Source: Streptomyces sp. 1222.5
GTDB taxonomy: Bacteria; Actinomycetota; Actinomycetes; Streptomycetales; Streptomycetaceae
Length of the DNA stretch: 64,000 bases
Direction of reading: 5' to 3'
NCBI RefSeq assembly: GCF_900105245.1
Contig: NZ_FNSZ01000001.1
Location: 7,376,001-7,440,000, forward strand
Of the stretch, positions 42,795 to 50,825 are shown one piece after another; positions within the stretch are counted from its first letter, which is position 1; each line of letters opens with the position of its first letter. The notes under the pieces are model-generated. The model had not been told where the DNA came from and did not search any database. It was given only the letters and a program-made list of their open reading frames with translations. Both the position numbers and the translations under genes were made by a program.

Positions 42795-43694
42795 ATGCTG
42801 ATGAACACTTCGCCACGGGGCAGGATCCGACTGACACGCCGGGGCAGATTCGCTCTCGTCGTGGCCGGCGCCGTCGTCGCCGGCACCGCCGTGGCGGTGC
42901 CGCTGCTGACGGCGAAGGGCGGTCACAAGGTGGTGGCGAAGCCCCCCACCCTGGTCGTCCCGGAAGGCTGGCGCGCGAGCCAGGTGTACGAGGCCGTCGA
43001 CAAAGCCCTGAAACTGCCCGCGGGCAGTACCAGCAAGTCCATCGGCAAGGCCCGCCTCCCCCTGCCGGGCGAAGCCGGGGGCAACCCGGAGGGCTATCTT
43101 TTCCCGGCGACCTATCCGCTGCCGAAGGGGACGACCCCCGAGTCCCTGCTGCGGTCCATGGTCGACACCGCCGGCAAGCGGTTCGAGGCGGCGCCGGTGG
43201 CCGCCGGGGCGCAGCGCACCTCGATCAACCTCTACCAGGCCGTCACCATCGCCAGCATCATCCAGGCCGAGGCCGCCACGAAGGCGGACATGGGGAAGGT
43301 CGCACGGGTCATCTTCAACCGGCTGAACCAGGGCATGCCGTTGCAGATGGACTCCACCATCAACTACGCGATGAACCGCATCACCGTGCACACGACCGAG
43401 GACGACACCCGCGTCGAGAGCCCGTACAACTCCTACCAGCGCATGGGCCTGCCGCCGACGCCGATCGACAACCCCGGCGAGGAAGCCATGCGTGCCGCGT
43501 ACAACCCGCCGCCGGGCGACTGGCTGTACTTCGTCACCGTCAAGCCGGGGGACACCCGCTTCACCGCCGACTACGCCACACACCTGCGCAACGTGGCCGA
43601 GTTCAACGCGCTCCACCAGAGCGCCGGGCCCGCGCCGACGCCGAGCCGGAGCCCGTTGCCGTCCCCAACCTCCTCCCAGCCGCCGCTCCGCTGA
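42795..43694 (+). CDS. mltG: Endolytic transglycosylase MltG-like protein
   Basis: A 299-residue membrane-anchored lytic transglycosylase. One helix at about residues 18-40 anchors it; the LysM-like subdomain has LVVPEGWRASQVYEAV. The catalytic region has GYLFPATYPLPKG, the active-site glutamate in ASIIQAEA, and SPYNSYQRMGLPPTPIDNPG. It cleaves nascent glycan strands and sets their length. It ends in a Pro/Ser tail. Streptomyces normally carries another MltG in the mltG-aroE region, so this is probably an accessory copy. A 12-bp gap separates it from the convergent oxidoreductase. Confidence 0.92.
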   Translation: MLMNTSPRGRIRLTRRGRFALVVAGAVVAGTAVAVPLLTAKGGHKVVAKPPTLVVPEGWRASQVYEAVDKALKLPAGSTSKSIGKARLPLPGEAGGNPEGYLFPATYPLPKGTTPESLLRSMVDTAGKRFEAAPVAAGAQRTSINLYQAVTIASIIQAEAATKADMGKVARVIFNRLNQGMPLQMDSTINYAMNRITVHTTEDDTRVESPYNSYQRMGLPPTPIDNPGEEAMRAAYNPPPGDWLYFVTVKPGDTRFTADYATHLRNVAEFNALHQSAGPAPTPSRSPLPSPTSSQPPLR

Positions 43695-43706
43695 GCCGGT
43701 GGGACG

Positions 43707-44786
43707 TCACGCGGCGACCGGCTCCTCCTCGGCCAGCAGCCGCCTGATGTCCCGTACGGCCGCGCGCCCGGCCCGGTTCGCGCCGATCGTGCTCGCCGAG
43801 GGGCCGTAACCCACCAGGTGAATCCGCGGATCGGCCACCGCGCGGGTCCCCTCCACACGGATACCGCCGCCCGGCTGGCGCAGCCGCAGCGGAACGAGGT
43901 GCTCCAACGCGGCCCGGAATCCGGTGGCCCACAGGATGACATCGGCGTCCACGCGCCGGCCGTCGTCCCACTCCACCCCGTCCGGGGTGATCCGGTCGAA
44001 CATGGGCCGGCGGTCCAGGACGCCGTTCGCGAGGCCCTGCCGGACGGCGTCGTTGAGGGGCAGCCCGGTGACGGAGACCACACTCCGCGGCGGCAGGCCC
44101 CGCCGCACCCGCTCCTCCACCAGCGCGACCGCCGCGCGCCCCGCCTCCTGGTCGAACGGGCCCTCGCGGAACACCGGCGGCCGCCGGGTCACCCAGGTCG
44201 TCGCGGCCGCGTACGGGGCCAGCTCCAGCAGGTGCTGGGTGCCGGAGGCGCCACCGCCCACCACCACGACCCGCAGCCCGGCGAACTCCTCGGGACCGGC
44301 GTACTGCGCGGTGTGCAACTGCCTTCCGCGGAACGTCTCCTGACCCGGGTAGCGCGGCCAGAACGGCCGGTCCCAGGTGCCCGTCGCGTTGATCAGCGCC
44401 CGCGTCGACCAGACGCCCTCCGAGGTCTCCACGAGCAGCCTGCCGCCGTCTCCCCCGCGCACCGCCCGCACGTCCACCGGCCGCCGTACCCGCAGGCCGA
44501 AGGTGCGCTCGTACCGGTCGAAGTACTCACGGATGACCTCGGCGGAGGGCCGTGCCGGGTCGGCGTCCGTCAGTTCCATGCCGGGCAGCGCGTGCATGCC
44601 GTGCACCTTGCCGTACGTCAGTGACGGCCACCGGAACTGCCAGGCACCGCCCGGACCGGGGGAGTGGTCCAGCACCACGAAGTCGCGGTCGGGCTCGAAC
44701 CCGGTGCGCCGCAGGTGGTAGGCGGCGGCCAGGCCGGCCTGACCGGCGCCGATGACGACTACCTCGACCTCGCGTGTCGCGTTCAC
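43707..44786 (-). CDS. FAD/NAD(P)-dependent oxidoreductase (flavin monooxygenase-like)
   Basis: A 359-residue flavoprotein. The first Rossmann motif GAGQAGLAAAYHL binds FAD; the second, VVVGGGASGTQHLLEL, binds NADPH. ATGTWDRPFWPRYPG and WATGFRAALEHL fit the single-component monooxygenase/thioredoxin-reductase-like family. Substrate unknown. The GTG is preceded by GGGAG, but that ribosome-binding site lies in a perfect hairpin (44787-44805). Divergent from YjbQ. Confidence 0.9.
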   Translation of the reverse strand: MNATREVEVVVIGAGQAGLAAAYHLRRTGFEPDRDFVVLDHSPGPGGAWQFRWPSLTYGKVHGMHALPGMELTDADPARPSAEVIREYFDRYERTFGLRVRRPVDVRAVRGGDGGRLLVETSEGVWSTRALINATGTWDRPFWPRYPGQETFRGRQLHTAQYAGPEEFAGLRVVVVGGGASGTQHLLELAPYAAATTWVTRRPPVFREGPFDQEAGRAAVALVEERVRRGLPPRSVVSVTGLPLNDAVRQGLANGVLDRRPMFDRITPDGVEWDDGRRVDADVILWATGFRAALEHLVPLRLRQPGGGIRVEGTRAVADPRIHLVGYGPSASTIGANRAGRAAVRDIRRLLAEEEPVAA

Positions 44787-44805
44787 GCTCCCTGCAACAG
44801 GGAGC
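44787..44805 (-). promoter_or_regulatory. Hairpin sequestering the oxidoreductase ribosome-binding site
   Basis: Reverse strand reads GCTCCCTG-TTG-CAGGGAGC directly followed by the GTG start. The 8-bp stem's 3' arm contains AGGGAG, the ribosome-binding site, so folding would block translation initiation. Confidence 0.6.
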
Positions 44806-44909
44806 CGAGCGCGGATCTTCCCGCCGGGCGTGCCCCCGCTCGTAGCGAGCCGCTGGGAATCGAACGTGCCGCGGGGTGTGAAAACCGGCGCATGGGCCAG
44901 GATGGTGGC

Positions 44910-45332
44910 ATGTCCGATGCCTTCACCACCCGAACGCTGAACGTCTCCACCGGCACCCGGGAACGCGTCGTCGATCTCACCGCAGACTGCGAGGAGTTCC
45001 TGCGGGAGGCGGCGGCAGGCCGCGACGGCCTGCTCAACATCTTCGTCCCGCACGCCACCGCCGGTATCGCCGTCATCGAGACGGGCGCCGGCAGCGACGA
45101 CGACCTCCTCGCGGCGCTGCACACCCTGCTCCCGGCCGACGACCGCTGGCAGCACCGGCACGGCAGCCCCGGCCACGGCCGCGACCACGTCCTGCCGGCC
45201 TTCGTCCCGCCCCACGCCACCCTCCCGGTGATCGGCGGACGCCTGGAGCTCGGCACCTGGCAGTCGGTGTGCCTGGTGGACACCAACAAGGACAACCCGG
45301 AACGCCGGGTACGGCTGAGCTTCCTGGGCTGA
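44910..45332 (+). CDS. YjbQ/UPF0047 secondary thiamine-phosphate synthase-like protein
   Basis: A 140-residue YjbQ-fold protein. The conserved NIFVPHATAGIAVIE, HRHGSPGHGRDHVLPAF and LELGTWQSVCLVD segments supply the His/Asp/Glu cluster of the family. The Escherichia coli member shows weak thiamine-phosphate-synthase activity. ATG 44910 has GGATGG upstream. No other thiamine gene is nearby. Confidence 0.93.
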   Translation: MSDAFTTRTLNVSTGTRERVVDLTADCEEFLREAAAGRDGLLNIFVPHATAGIAVIETGAGSDDDLLAALHTLLPADDRWQHRHGSPGHGRDHVLPAFVPPHATLPVIGGRLELGTWQSVCLVDTNKDNPERRVRLSFLG

Positions 45333-45371
45333 CGGCCCCCCACACCCGGCCCGTCCGGGACCGGTTCGGGT

Positions 45372-46163
45372 TCAGAGCGGGCCGGGGGAGCGGAGCAGGC
45401 CGAGACGCTGGGCGCGGAGCACCGTGCCCAGCCGGTCGCGGGTGCCCAGCTTGCGGTAGATGTTCTCGACGTGCTTGTGCACGGTGCGGGCCGAGATGCC
45501 GAGGCGGCGGCCGATGGCGTCCGCGGTGAGCGTGCCGGCGAGCAGGACCAGGACCGTGGTCTCGCGCGGCGTCAGCGTGCTCTGCGCCGCCCGCTCGTCC
45601 GGCGCGCCCCGCGGTCCGACCGCCCGCCGCCACTCCTCCAGCAGGAGCCGCTGCCGCTCCACCGCGGCCAGCAGCGGCTGCGCGCGCTCGGCCATGACGA
45701 GGTGGTCGTCGCTGAAATCCGCACCGGAGCGGTACACGAGGCAGCCGGTGACGGGAGTCGTGCTGTCCGGCAGCGGCACGCCCAGCACATGGTCCACGTC
45801 CAGGACGTCGCCGAGCAGGCGCGCCGTCGGGCTGCCCGGCCAGCCGGCGCCGGCGGCCCGAAGCGCGGAGACCGGCACCCGTCCGGTCCCGGCCGCGTAG
45901 TGCCGGGCGAAGGGGAAGCCCGCGCGAAGAAGCCGCACGTCCGACTCGTCCAGCCGGTCCAGTTCGACGGCGGCGGCATCGGGTGCGGTGCCGATCCTGC
46001 CCCGTCCCTCGCTCCAGTCGTCCAGCTTGTGGATGACCGCCTCACCACCGCACAGGCCGGCCAGGGCGCCGGCGAGCATCGGCCACAGACGCGCGGGGTC
46101 GCGTTCGTGCAGCGCCGCGACGGCGACGGCCGTCAGCCGCTCGTAGGCCTTCTCCAGCCCCAC
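45372..46163 (-). CDS. LuxR-family transcriptional regulator
   Basis: A 263-residue regulator. Residues 1-190 form a PAS/GAF-like sensory region without receiver motif; the C-terminus holds a LuxR helix-turn-helix (TLTPRETTVLVLLAGTLTADAIGRRLGISARTVHKHVENIY). The GTG start has GGAGAGG at ideal spacing; an upstream extension is rejected. Its input and targets cannot be read. Confidence 0.92.
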   Translation of the reverse strand: MGLEKAYERLTAVAVAALHERDPARLWPMLAGALAGLCGGEAVIHKLDDWSEGRGRIGTAPDAAAVELDRLDESDVRLLRAGFPFARHYAAGTGRVPVSALRAAGAGWPGSPTARLLGDVLDVDHVLGVPLPDSTTPVTGCLVYRSGADFSDDHLVMAERAQPLLAAVERQRLLLEEWRRAVGPRGAPDERAAQSTLTPRETTVLVLLAGTLTADAIGRRLGISARTVHKHVENIYRKLGTRDRLGTVLRAQRLGLLRSPGPL

Positions 46164-46481
46164 GTGTCCTCTCCGGTCGTCTCGGGTCCGGGTCCTCGCC
46201 GGCAGCGTACGCAGTTGTACGCATACCGCCGCCGCCCTGACGGGGTGCAGACTTCGACGCGGCGACGCCGGCCTGCCCGGACGCTCGTCCGACGGGCCGC
46301 CGACACGGGGGAACGGCGGCCCGTCCCCTGCCACGTCCGGGACGGCCCACTCGGCGCCGCCTGTCCTTCCTCCTACCCGCCGAACGCCCTACCCGTCGAA
46401 CGTCGACGCCCCCGTCGCCGTGCGGTCGGCGACGGGGGCGTGCGAAGTGAAGGCTCCGACGGGACGGTCGGTGCGGCGAGG
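46164..46481. other. 318-bp spacer before the LuxR gene, mostly no gene
   Basis: No convincing open frame. The right part contains the DUF5997 terminator (46407-46440), the left end holds the promoter region of the LuxR gene. Nothing else stands out. Confidence 0.5.
46407..46440. terminator. Strong hairpin terminator downstream of DUF5997
   Basis: CGCCCCCGTCGCCG (46407-46420) pairs perfectly with CGGCGACGGGGGCG (46427-46440) over a 6-nt loop, 41 bp past the DUF5997 stop on the reverse strand. Confidence 0.85.
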
Positions 46482-46877
46482 TCAGTGACGCTGGTCCTCG
46501 GCACGCTCCGCGTCCCTCGCCTTGATGCGCGCCGCCTCCTTGCGAACCTCCGCCTGGGTGGCGCGCTCCTTCTCCAGCCACTCCGGGCGTTCCTGCTTGA
46601 GCGCCTCGATCTGCTCGGTGGTCAGCGCCTCGGTGACGCCGCCGCGCGCGAGACCGGCGATGGACACGCCCAGCTTGGCGGCGACCACGGGGCGTGGGTG
46701 GGGGCCGTTGGCTCGCAGCTCGCGCAGCCACTCGGGCGGGTCGGCCTGGAGCTCGTTCAGCTCGGCGCGCGAGACCACACCCTCCTGGAAGGCGGCGGGG
46801 GTGGCGGGGAGGTACACACCCAGCTTCTTCGCCGCGGTCGCGGGCTTCATCGTCTGGGTGCTCTGCTGCGAACTCAT
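46482..46877 (-). CDS. DUF5997 family protein
   Basis: A 131-residue small soluble protein, highly conserved in streptomycetes. It opens with TMKPATAAKKLGVYLPATPAAFQEG and ends in a charged helix (ERATQAEVRKEAARIKARDAE). It carries ELNELQADPPEWLRELRANGPHPRPVVAAKLGVS, a helix-rich domain. Function unknown. It is divergent from the LysR-type protein gene with 58 bp between starts, a pairing that suggests a shared function or promoter. Confidence 0.88.
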   Translation of the reverse strand: MSSQQSTQTMKPATAAKKLGVYLPATPAAFQEGVVSRAELNELQADPPEWLRELRANGPHPRPVVAAKLGVSIAGLARGGVTEALTTEQIEALKQERPEWLEKERATQAEVRKEAARIKARDAERAEDQRH

Positions 46878-46935
46878 GGGGTCAAGGGTATCGGCCGAGT
46901 GCGGGCCGCCCGACCACGGCCGGTAACCTGGCCTG

Positions 46936-47742
46936 GTGACAGGCTCGGAGGAATCACCGTCGTTCCGGCTCGCGTACGTTCCCGGAGTGACGCCCGCCAA
47001 ATGGGTGAAGGTCTGGAACGAGCGCCTGCCCGGCGTCCCGCTCACCCTCGTCCAGGCACCCGTCGCCGAGGCGCACGAGCTGCTGCGCTCCCAGGAGGCG
47101 GACGCGGGGCTCGTACGGCTCCCCGTGGACCGTACTTTCTTCAGCGCGATCCCCCTCTACACCGAGACCACGGTGGTGGTCGTCCCCAAGGACCACTTGA
47201 TCACCGCGGTGGAGGAGGTCAGCCTCGACGACCTCGCCGAAGAGGTGCTCCTCCACCCCCTCGACGACGTCTTCGACTGGGACGGTCCGCCCGGTGAGCC
47301 GGCCTTCGAGCGGCCCGCGACCACGGCGGACGCGATCGAACTGGTGGCGGCGAACATCGGCCTCCTGGTCGTCCCGCAGTCGCTCGCCCGCCTGCACCAC
47401 CGCCGTGACCTCACCTACCGTCCGGTGGTCGACGGCCCTCGGTCGAGTGTCGCCCTGTCCTGGCCGGAGGAGGCCACCACCGATCTGGTGGAGGAGTTCA
47501 TCGGCATCGTCCGCGGCCGCACGGTCAACAGCACGAGGGGCCGTGGGGCGGCGAAGACCGAGGCCGGGCAGCAGCGCAAGGGGCAGGAGCCGGCGGGCGC
47601 CCGGCAGAAGAAGCCGGGCTCCGCGAAGTCCGCCGGCGGGAAGAGCGCGGGCGCCAAGTCGGCGGGCCGCACCGTGCGCGGCCGCTCGGGGACGGGGAGC
47701 GGGAAACCGGCCAAACGAGGGAAGCCGCGCCGCAGGTCGTGA
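46936..47742 (+). CDS. HTH-less LysR substrate-binding-domain protein with basic tail
   Basis: A 268-residue protein. Residues about 10-195 are a LysR-type effector-binding domain (FRLAYVPGVTPAKWVKVWNERLPG, VVVVPKDHLIT, NIGLLVVPQSLARLHH), but the N-terminal DNA-binding helix-turn-helix is missing and the GTG start leaves no room for it. The last 70 residues are Lys/Arg/Ala/Gly-rich (AKSAGRTVRGRSG, GKPAKRGKPRRRS), like the tails of actinobacterial HU (HupS) proteins. Divergent from DUF5997. Function unknown. Confidence 0.85.
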   Translation: MTGSEESPSFRLAYVPGVTPAKWVKVWNERLPGVPLTLVQAPVAEAHELLRSQEADAGLVRLPVDRTFFSAIPLYTETTVVVVPKDHLITAVEEVSLDDLAEEVLLHPLDDVFDWDGPPGEPAFERPATTADAIELVAANIGLLVVPQSLARLHHRRDLTYRPVVDGPRSSVALSWPEEATTDLVEEFIGIVRGRTVNSTRGRGAAKTEAGQQRKGQEPAGARQKKPGSAKSAGGKSAGAKSAGRTVRGRSGTGSGKPAKRGKPRRRS

Positions 47743-47747
47743 GGTCC

Positions 47748-47806
47748 CCGGTCTCCCGGCAGGGCCCTGGCCTCTCAGCGGGTCCGCCGGTCTCCCGGCA
47801 GGGCCC
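47748..47806. repeat. Direct repeat of 20 bp
   Basis: The same 20-bp block CCGGTCTCCCGGCAGGGCCC occurs at 47748-47767 and 47787-47806 in the 69-bp gap between the LysR-type gene and the convergent MFS gene. It contains CCGG inverted elements and may assist termination. Confidence 0.5.
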
Positions 47807-47811
47807 GGCGC

Positions 47812-49308
47812 TCACGAGCCGCGTGCGACCCTCTCCTCGGTCCCGCCCTCTTCGGATCGGGCCGGCTCGGCCGCCCTCTCCGGTTCGGGGTGCACCTCCC
47901 GTTCCCGCAGATCGGCGACGGCCAGTGCGAGTGCGATCACGATGAGTCCCACGGCGGTGAGCAGACCGAGCTGGATCGCCCTGTCCGGGCTGCCGTGATT
48001 GGCCATCTGCGCGAAGTACACCGCGCCCACCACGGCGATACCGGCCGCGGAACCGACGCGCTGGCCCGTCTGGAGGACGCCGCCCGCCGCACCGGCACGG
48101 TGCACGGGAACACGGGTGAGGGTCAGGGTCGTGTTCGGGGAGACGGTCAGCCCGGAGCCGATGCCGCCGATCAGCATCGGCAGCGCCGACGCCCATCCCA
48201 CGCCGTCGCCGGGCACCAGTCGCACCGCGGCCACGACTCCGAGCAGCCCCAGTGCCACCCCGCTCAGCCCCAGCACGACCAGTTTGCGGCCGAAGCGCAC
48301 CACCAGCCGGCCTCCGAGGGCGGCCCCGACCGCCGACGCGGCGGCGAAGGGCAGGACGGTCAGGCCGGCCGCGAGCGCGCTGTATCCGAGGCTGTTCTGC
48401 AGGTACAGGGTGTAGACGAAGAAGACCGTGGTGAAGCCGGCGAAGTAGGTCAGGCTGATCAGCGCGCCGAGCGTGAACGACCGCAGGGAGAACAGCGCCA
48501 GGTCGACCAGCGGGGCCCGCCCGCGCCGGCCCTGCCGCTTCTCCCACGCCCAGAACGCGCCCAACAGCAGCGCGCCGACCGGCATCATCGTCCACTTCTC
48601 CCGCCCGGTCCACTGCTGCTCCTGCACCAGCGGGAGCATGAGCGCGAGCACGCCGCAGCCGAGGAGCAGTACGCCGAACAGGTCGAACGTCTCACGCTTC
48701 CCGGGCGACGCGGGGAAGCGCGGCAGCAGCCGCAGGCCGGCCATGAAGGCGGCCACCCCGATCGGCAGGTTCACGATGAACACCCAGCGCCAGCCGTCGT
48801 CGGTGCCGACCGCGTCGATCAGCAGACCGCCCGCCAGCGGCCCCACCGCCGTCGACACCCCGATGACACTGCCGAGCAGCCCGAACGCCTTCGCCCGCTC
48901 CGAGCCCTGGAACATCTGCTGGATCAGCCCCGAGGTCTGCGGCGCGACCATGCCCGCCGCCGCGCCCTGCACCAGCCGGAACAGCACCAGCCAGGAGGGG
49001 CCGGCGGCGAGTCCGCAGGCCGCGGAGGCCACCGTGAACAGGGCGAGCCCGAGCAGGAAGGCCTGCCGCCGACCATGCATGTCGCCCAGCCGGCCGGCCG
49101 GGACCAGGGCGAGTCCGAAGGTGAGGGCGTAGCCGGAGACGACCCATGACTGGGCGGCCTCGGACGCCCCGAGCCCGCGCTCCATGGAGGGCAGCGCCAC
49201 GTTCACGATCGAGGTGTCGAGCAGCGAGATGAAGCCCGCCGCGAGACAGACCGCGAGCGCCTTCCACCGCCGGTCGTCGGCGGCGGGCCGGGCCTGGACT
49301 GTGGTCAT
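47812..49308 (-). CDS. MFS drug exporter, DHA2 family
   Basis: A 498-residue membrane protein with about 14 helices. The motif A loop GRLGDMHGRRQAFLLG, motif C-like GPLAGGLL and early LLDTSIVNVALPSM with conserved Asp are typical of proton-driven DHA2 exporters. Cytoplasmic tail is acidic. Substrate unknown. No regulator is adjacent upstream. Start 49308 (MTTVQARPA) fits the family. Confidence 0.93.
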   Translation of the reverse strand: MTTVQARPAADDRRWKALAVCLAAGFISLLDTSIVNVALPSMERGLGASEAAQSWVVSGYALTFGLALVPAGRLGDMHGRRQAFLLGLALFTVASAACGLAAGPSWLVLFRLVQGAAAGMVAPQTSGLIQQMFQGSERAKAFGLLGSVIGVSTAVGPLAGGLLIDAVGTDDGWRWVFIVNLPIGVAAFMAGLRLLPRFPASPGKRETFDLFGVLLLGCGVLALMLPLVQEQQWTGREKWTMMPVGALLLGAFWAWEKRQGRRGRAPLVDLALFSLRSFTLGALISLTYFAGFTTVFFVYTLYLQNSLGYSALAAGLTVLPFAAASAVGAALGGRLVVRFGRKLVVLGLSGVALGLLGVVAAVRLVPGDGVGWASALPMLIGGIGSGLTVSPNTTLTLTRVPVHRAGAAGGVLQTGQRVGSAAGIAVVGAVYFAQMANHGSPDRAIQLGLLTAVGLIVIALALAVADLREREVHPEPERAAEPARSEEGGTEERVARGS

Positions 49309-49414
49309 GTGGTCACGCTAAGCAGCGGGGGCGCTCACCGCACGGCGAGGCCCCCGCGCGACGGGGGGAACAGGTCCGAGAACGCTGTCCGCGTTCCCGG
49401 CCGATCCGCCCGGG

Positions 49415-50119
49415 TCAGGGCCTCGCCCGCCTCAGCCACGCGTAGGCGGAGCGGGCCGTGAACTCCGCCTGGCCGCCGCGCAGCAGCAGGGCCGCCGTGG
49501 CGAACTCCGGCGCGTCGGCCTGTGCGGCCACATAGGGGATCGCGATGCAGCGCATCCCGGCCGCGTGGGCCGCCGCCGCCCCTGCTGCCGCGTCCTCCAG
49601 TACCACGCAGTCGGCGGGGCGGGCGCCCAGCCGCCGGGCCGCCTCCAGGAAGACGTCGGGTGCGGGCTTTCCCACGGCGACCTCGTCGGCCGAGACGGCC
49701 GTGCGCAGGAACTCCGCCAGGCCGGTGCCGGCCAGGATGGCCTGGATGGCCTCCGGGGAGGAGCCCGAGGCGACGGCCATCGGCACCCCCTCGGCCGCCA
49801 GCAACTCCACGAACTTCCGCATCTCCGGGTACGCGCGCGTACGGGCGCGGGCCAGCGCCAGGTAGCGGCGGTCCAGGGCTTCCAGCAGCCCGTCCGCCGA
49901 GACGCGCAACCCGTACCGCCGCCGCCAGTCGGCCACCGTCTCCCGGGTGCTGATGCCGACGTAGCTCTCGTGCTCCGTCCAGGTGAAGGCGACACCGTAC
50001 TCGGCCAGGGTCCGCCGGCTCGCCTCGAAGTAGTTCGGCTCGCTGTCCACCAGCGTGCCGTCGAGATCGAAGACGACCGAGAGGGCGCCGGGATCGCTCA
50101 TGCGGACCAGCATGCCCAT
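49415..50119 (-). CDS. HAD-superfamily phosphatase (beta-phosphoglucomutase-like)
   Basis: A 234-residue HAD subfamily IA hydrolase. Motif I VVFDLDGTLVDS provides the nucleophile Asp, motif II ASGSS the Thr/Ser, motif III Lys in VGKPAPDVF, and motif IV LEDAAAG the metal-binding Asp. Likely dephosphorylates a sugar or other small phosphate. Start 50119 is 2 bp past the Lrp stop; ATG 50101 is an alternative. Probably co-transcribed with the Lrp gene. Confidence 0.92.
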   Translation of the reverse strand: MGMLVRMSDPGALSVVFDLDGTLVDSEPNYFEASRRTLAEYGVAFTWTEHESYVGISTRETVADWRRRYGLRVSADGLLEALDRRYLALARARTRAYPEMRKFVELLAAEGVPMAVASGSSPEAIQAILAGTGLAEFLRTAVSADEVAVGKPAPDVFLEAARRLGARPADCVVLEDAAAGAAAAHAAGMRCIAIPYVAAQADAPEFATAALLLRGGQAEFTARSAYAWLRRARP

Positions 50120-50121
50120 GA

Positions 50122-50598
50122 TCAGGCGCGGGCAGCCCGGCCGACCGACTCCACCAGCGGGAGCAGCCGGTGAGGGACGCGTTCGCGCAACGCCACCTCG
50201 GTCCGGGTGCGCACCACGCCCGGGAGACTGATCAGCTTCTGGATCACGTCCTCCAGATGGGCGTTGTCCCGGCCGACCACCCGGGCGAGCAGATCCCCGC
50301 CACCGGTGATCGAGAAGGCCTCGACGATCTCCGGCACGGCGGCCAGCGCGTCCCCCACGTCGTCGAGGTGGCCCTGGGTGACCTCGATGTGCACGAAGGC
50401 CAGCACCGGGTGCCCGAGGGCGGCGGGGGAGAGGGACGGGCCCGTACCGGTGATCACACCGTCCCGCTCCATCCGCTCCAGGCGGGCCTGGAGCGTGCCC
50501 CGGGCGACACCGAGGATGCGGGCGTACTCGCGCACGCTGGTGCGCGGCTGCTCCAGGAGCAGCCGCAGGATGCGGGTGTCGAGTTCGTCCACGGCCAT
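50122..50598 (-). CDS. Lrp/AsnC-family transcriptional regulator
   Basis: A 158-residue regulator with an N-terminal winged helix (LDTRILRLLLEQPRTSVREYARILGVARGTLQARLERMER) and a RAM ligand-binding domain (FVHIEVTQGHLDDVGDAL, SITGGGDLLARVV). Lrp proteins respond to amino acids. The downstream gene is a HAD phosphatase; the divergent gene encodes a FUSC-type membrane protein. Short repeats in the spacer look like its binding sites. The ATG at 50598 is chosen over an unsupported extension. Confidence 0.93.
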   Translation of the reverse strand: MAVDELDTRILRLLLEQPRTSVREYARILGVARGTLQARLERMERDGVITGTGPSLSPAALGHPVLAFVHIEVTQGHLDDVGDALAAVPEIVEAFSITGGGDLLARVVGRDNAHLEDVIQKLISLPGVVRTRTEVALRERVPHRLLPLVESVGRAARA

Positions 50599-50612
50599 GA
50601 GGGACGACTGTA

Positions 50613-50736
50613 CCAATGGCTCAGCGGACGGGCCTGCCCACGCCCCGGGCGACCTGGTCCGTTGGTATTCCCGCGGACAGTGGTCGACGTCCACAGCAGG
50701 GCCAATGGCTCAGTGATCCGGGCCTCACTTGAGCCA
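50613..50736. promoter_or_regulatory. Repeat cluster in the Lrp/FUSC divergent spacer
   Basis: CCAATGGCTCAG occurs at 50613-50624 and 50702-50713. The second copy's TGGCTCA (50706-50712) faces TGAGCCA (50730-50736), an exact inverted repeat over 17 bp. TTGGTA near 50662 mirrors TACCAA at 50611. Arrays of this kind are typical Lrp targets. Confidence 0.55.
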
Positions 50737-50825
50737 GTGACGTCCGTGATGCTCTCATGGGTACGTCGACGGCGCTGCGGACCTCCGCGGCGCCTTTTTC
50801 GTGCAGTCGTTCCCAGGGGAGGGCA

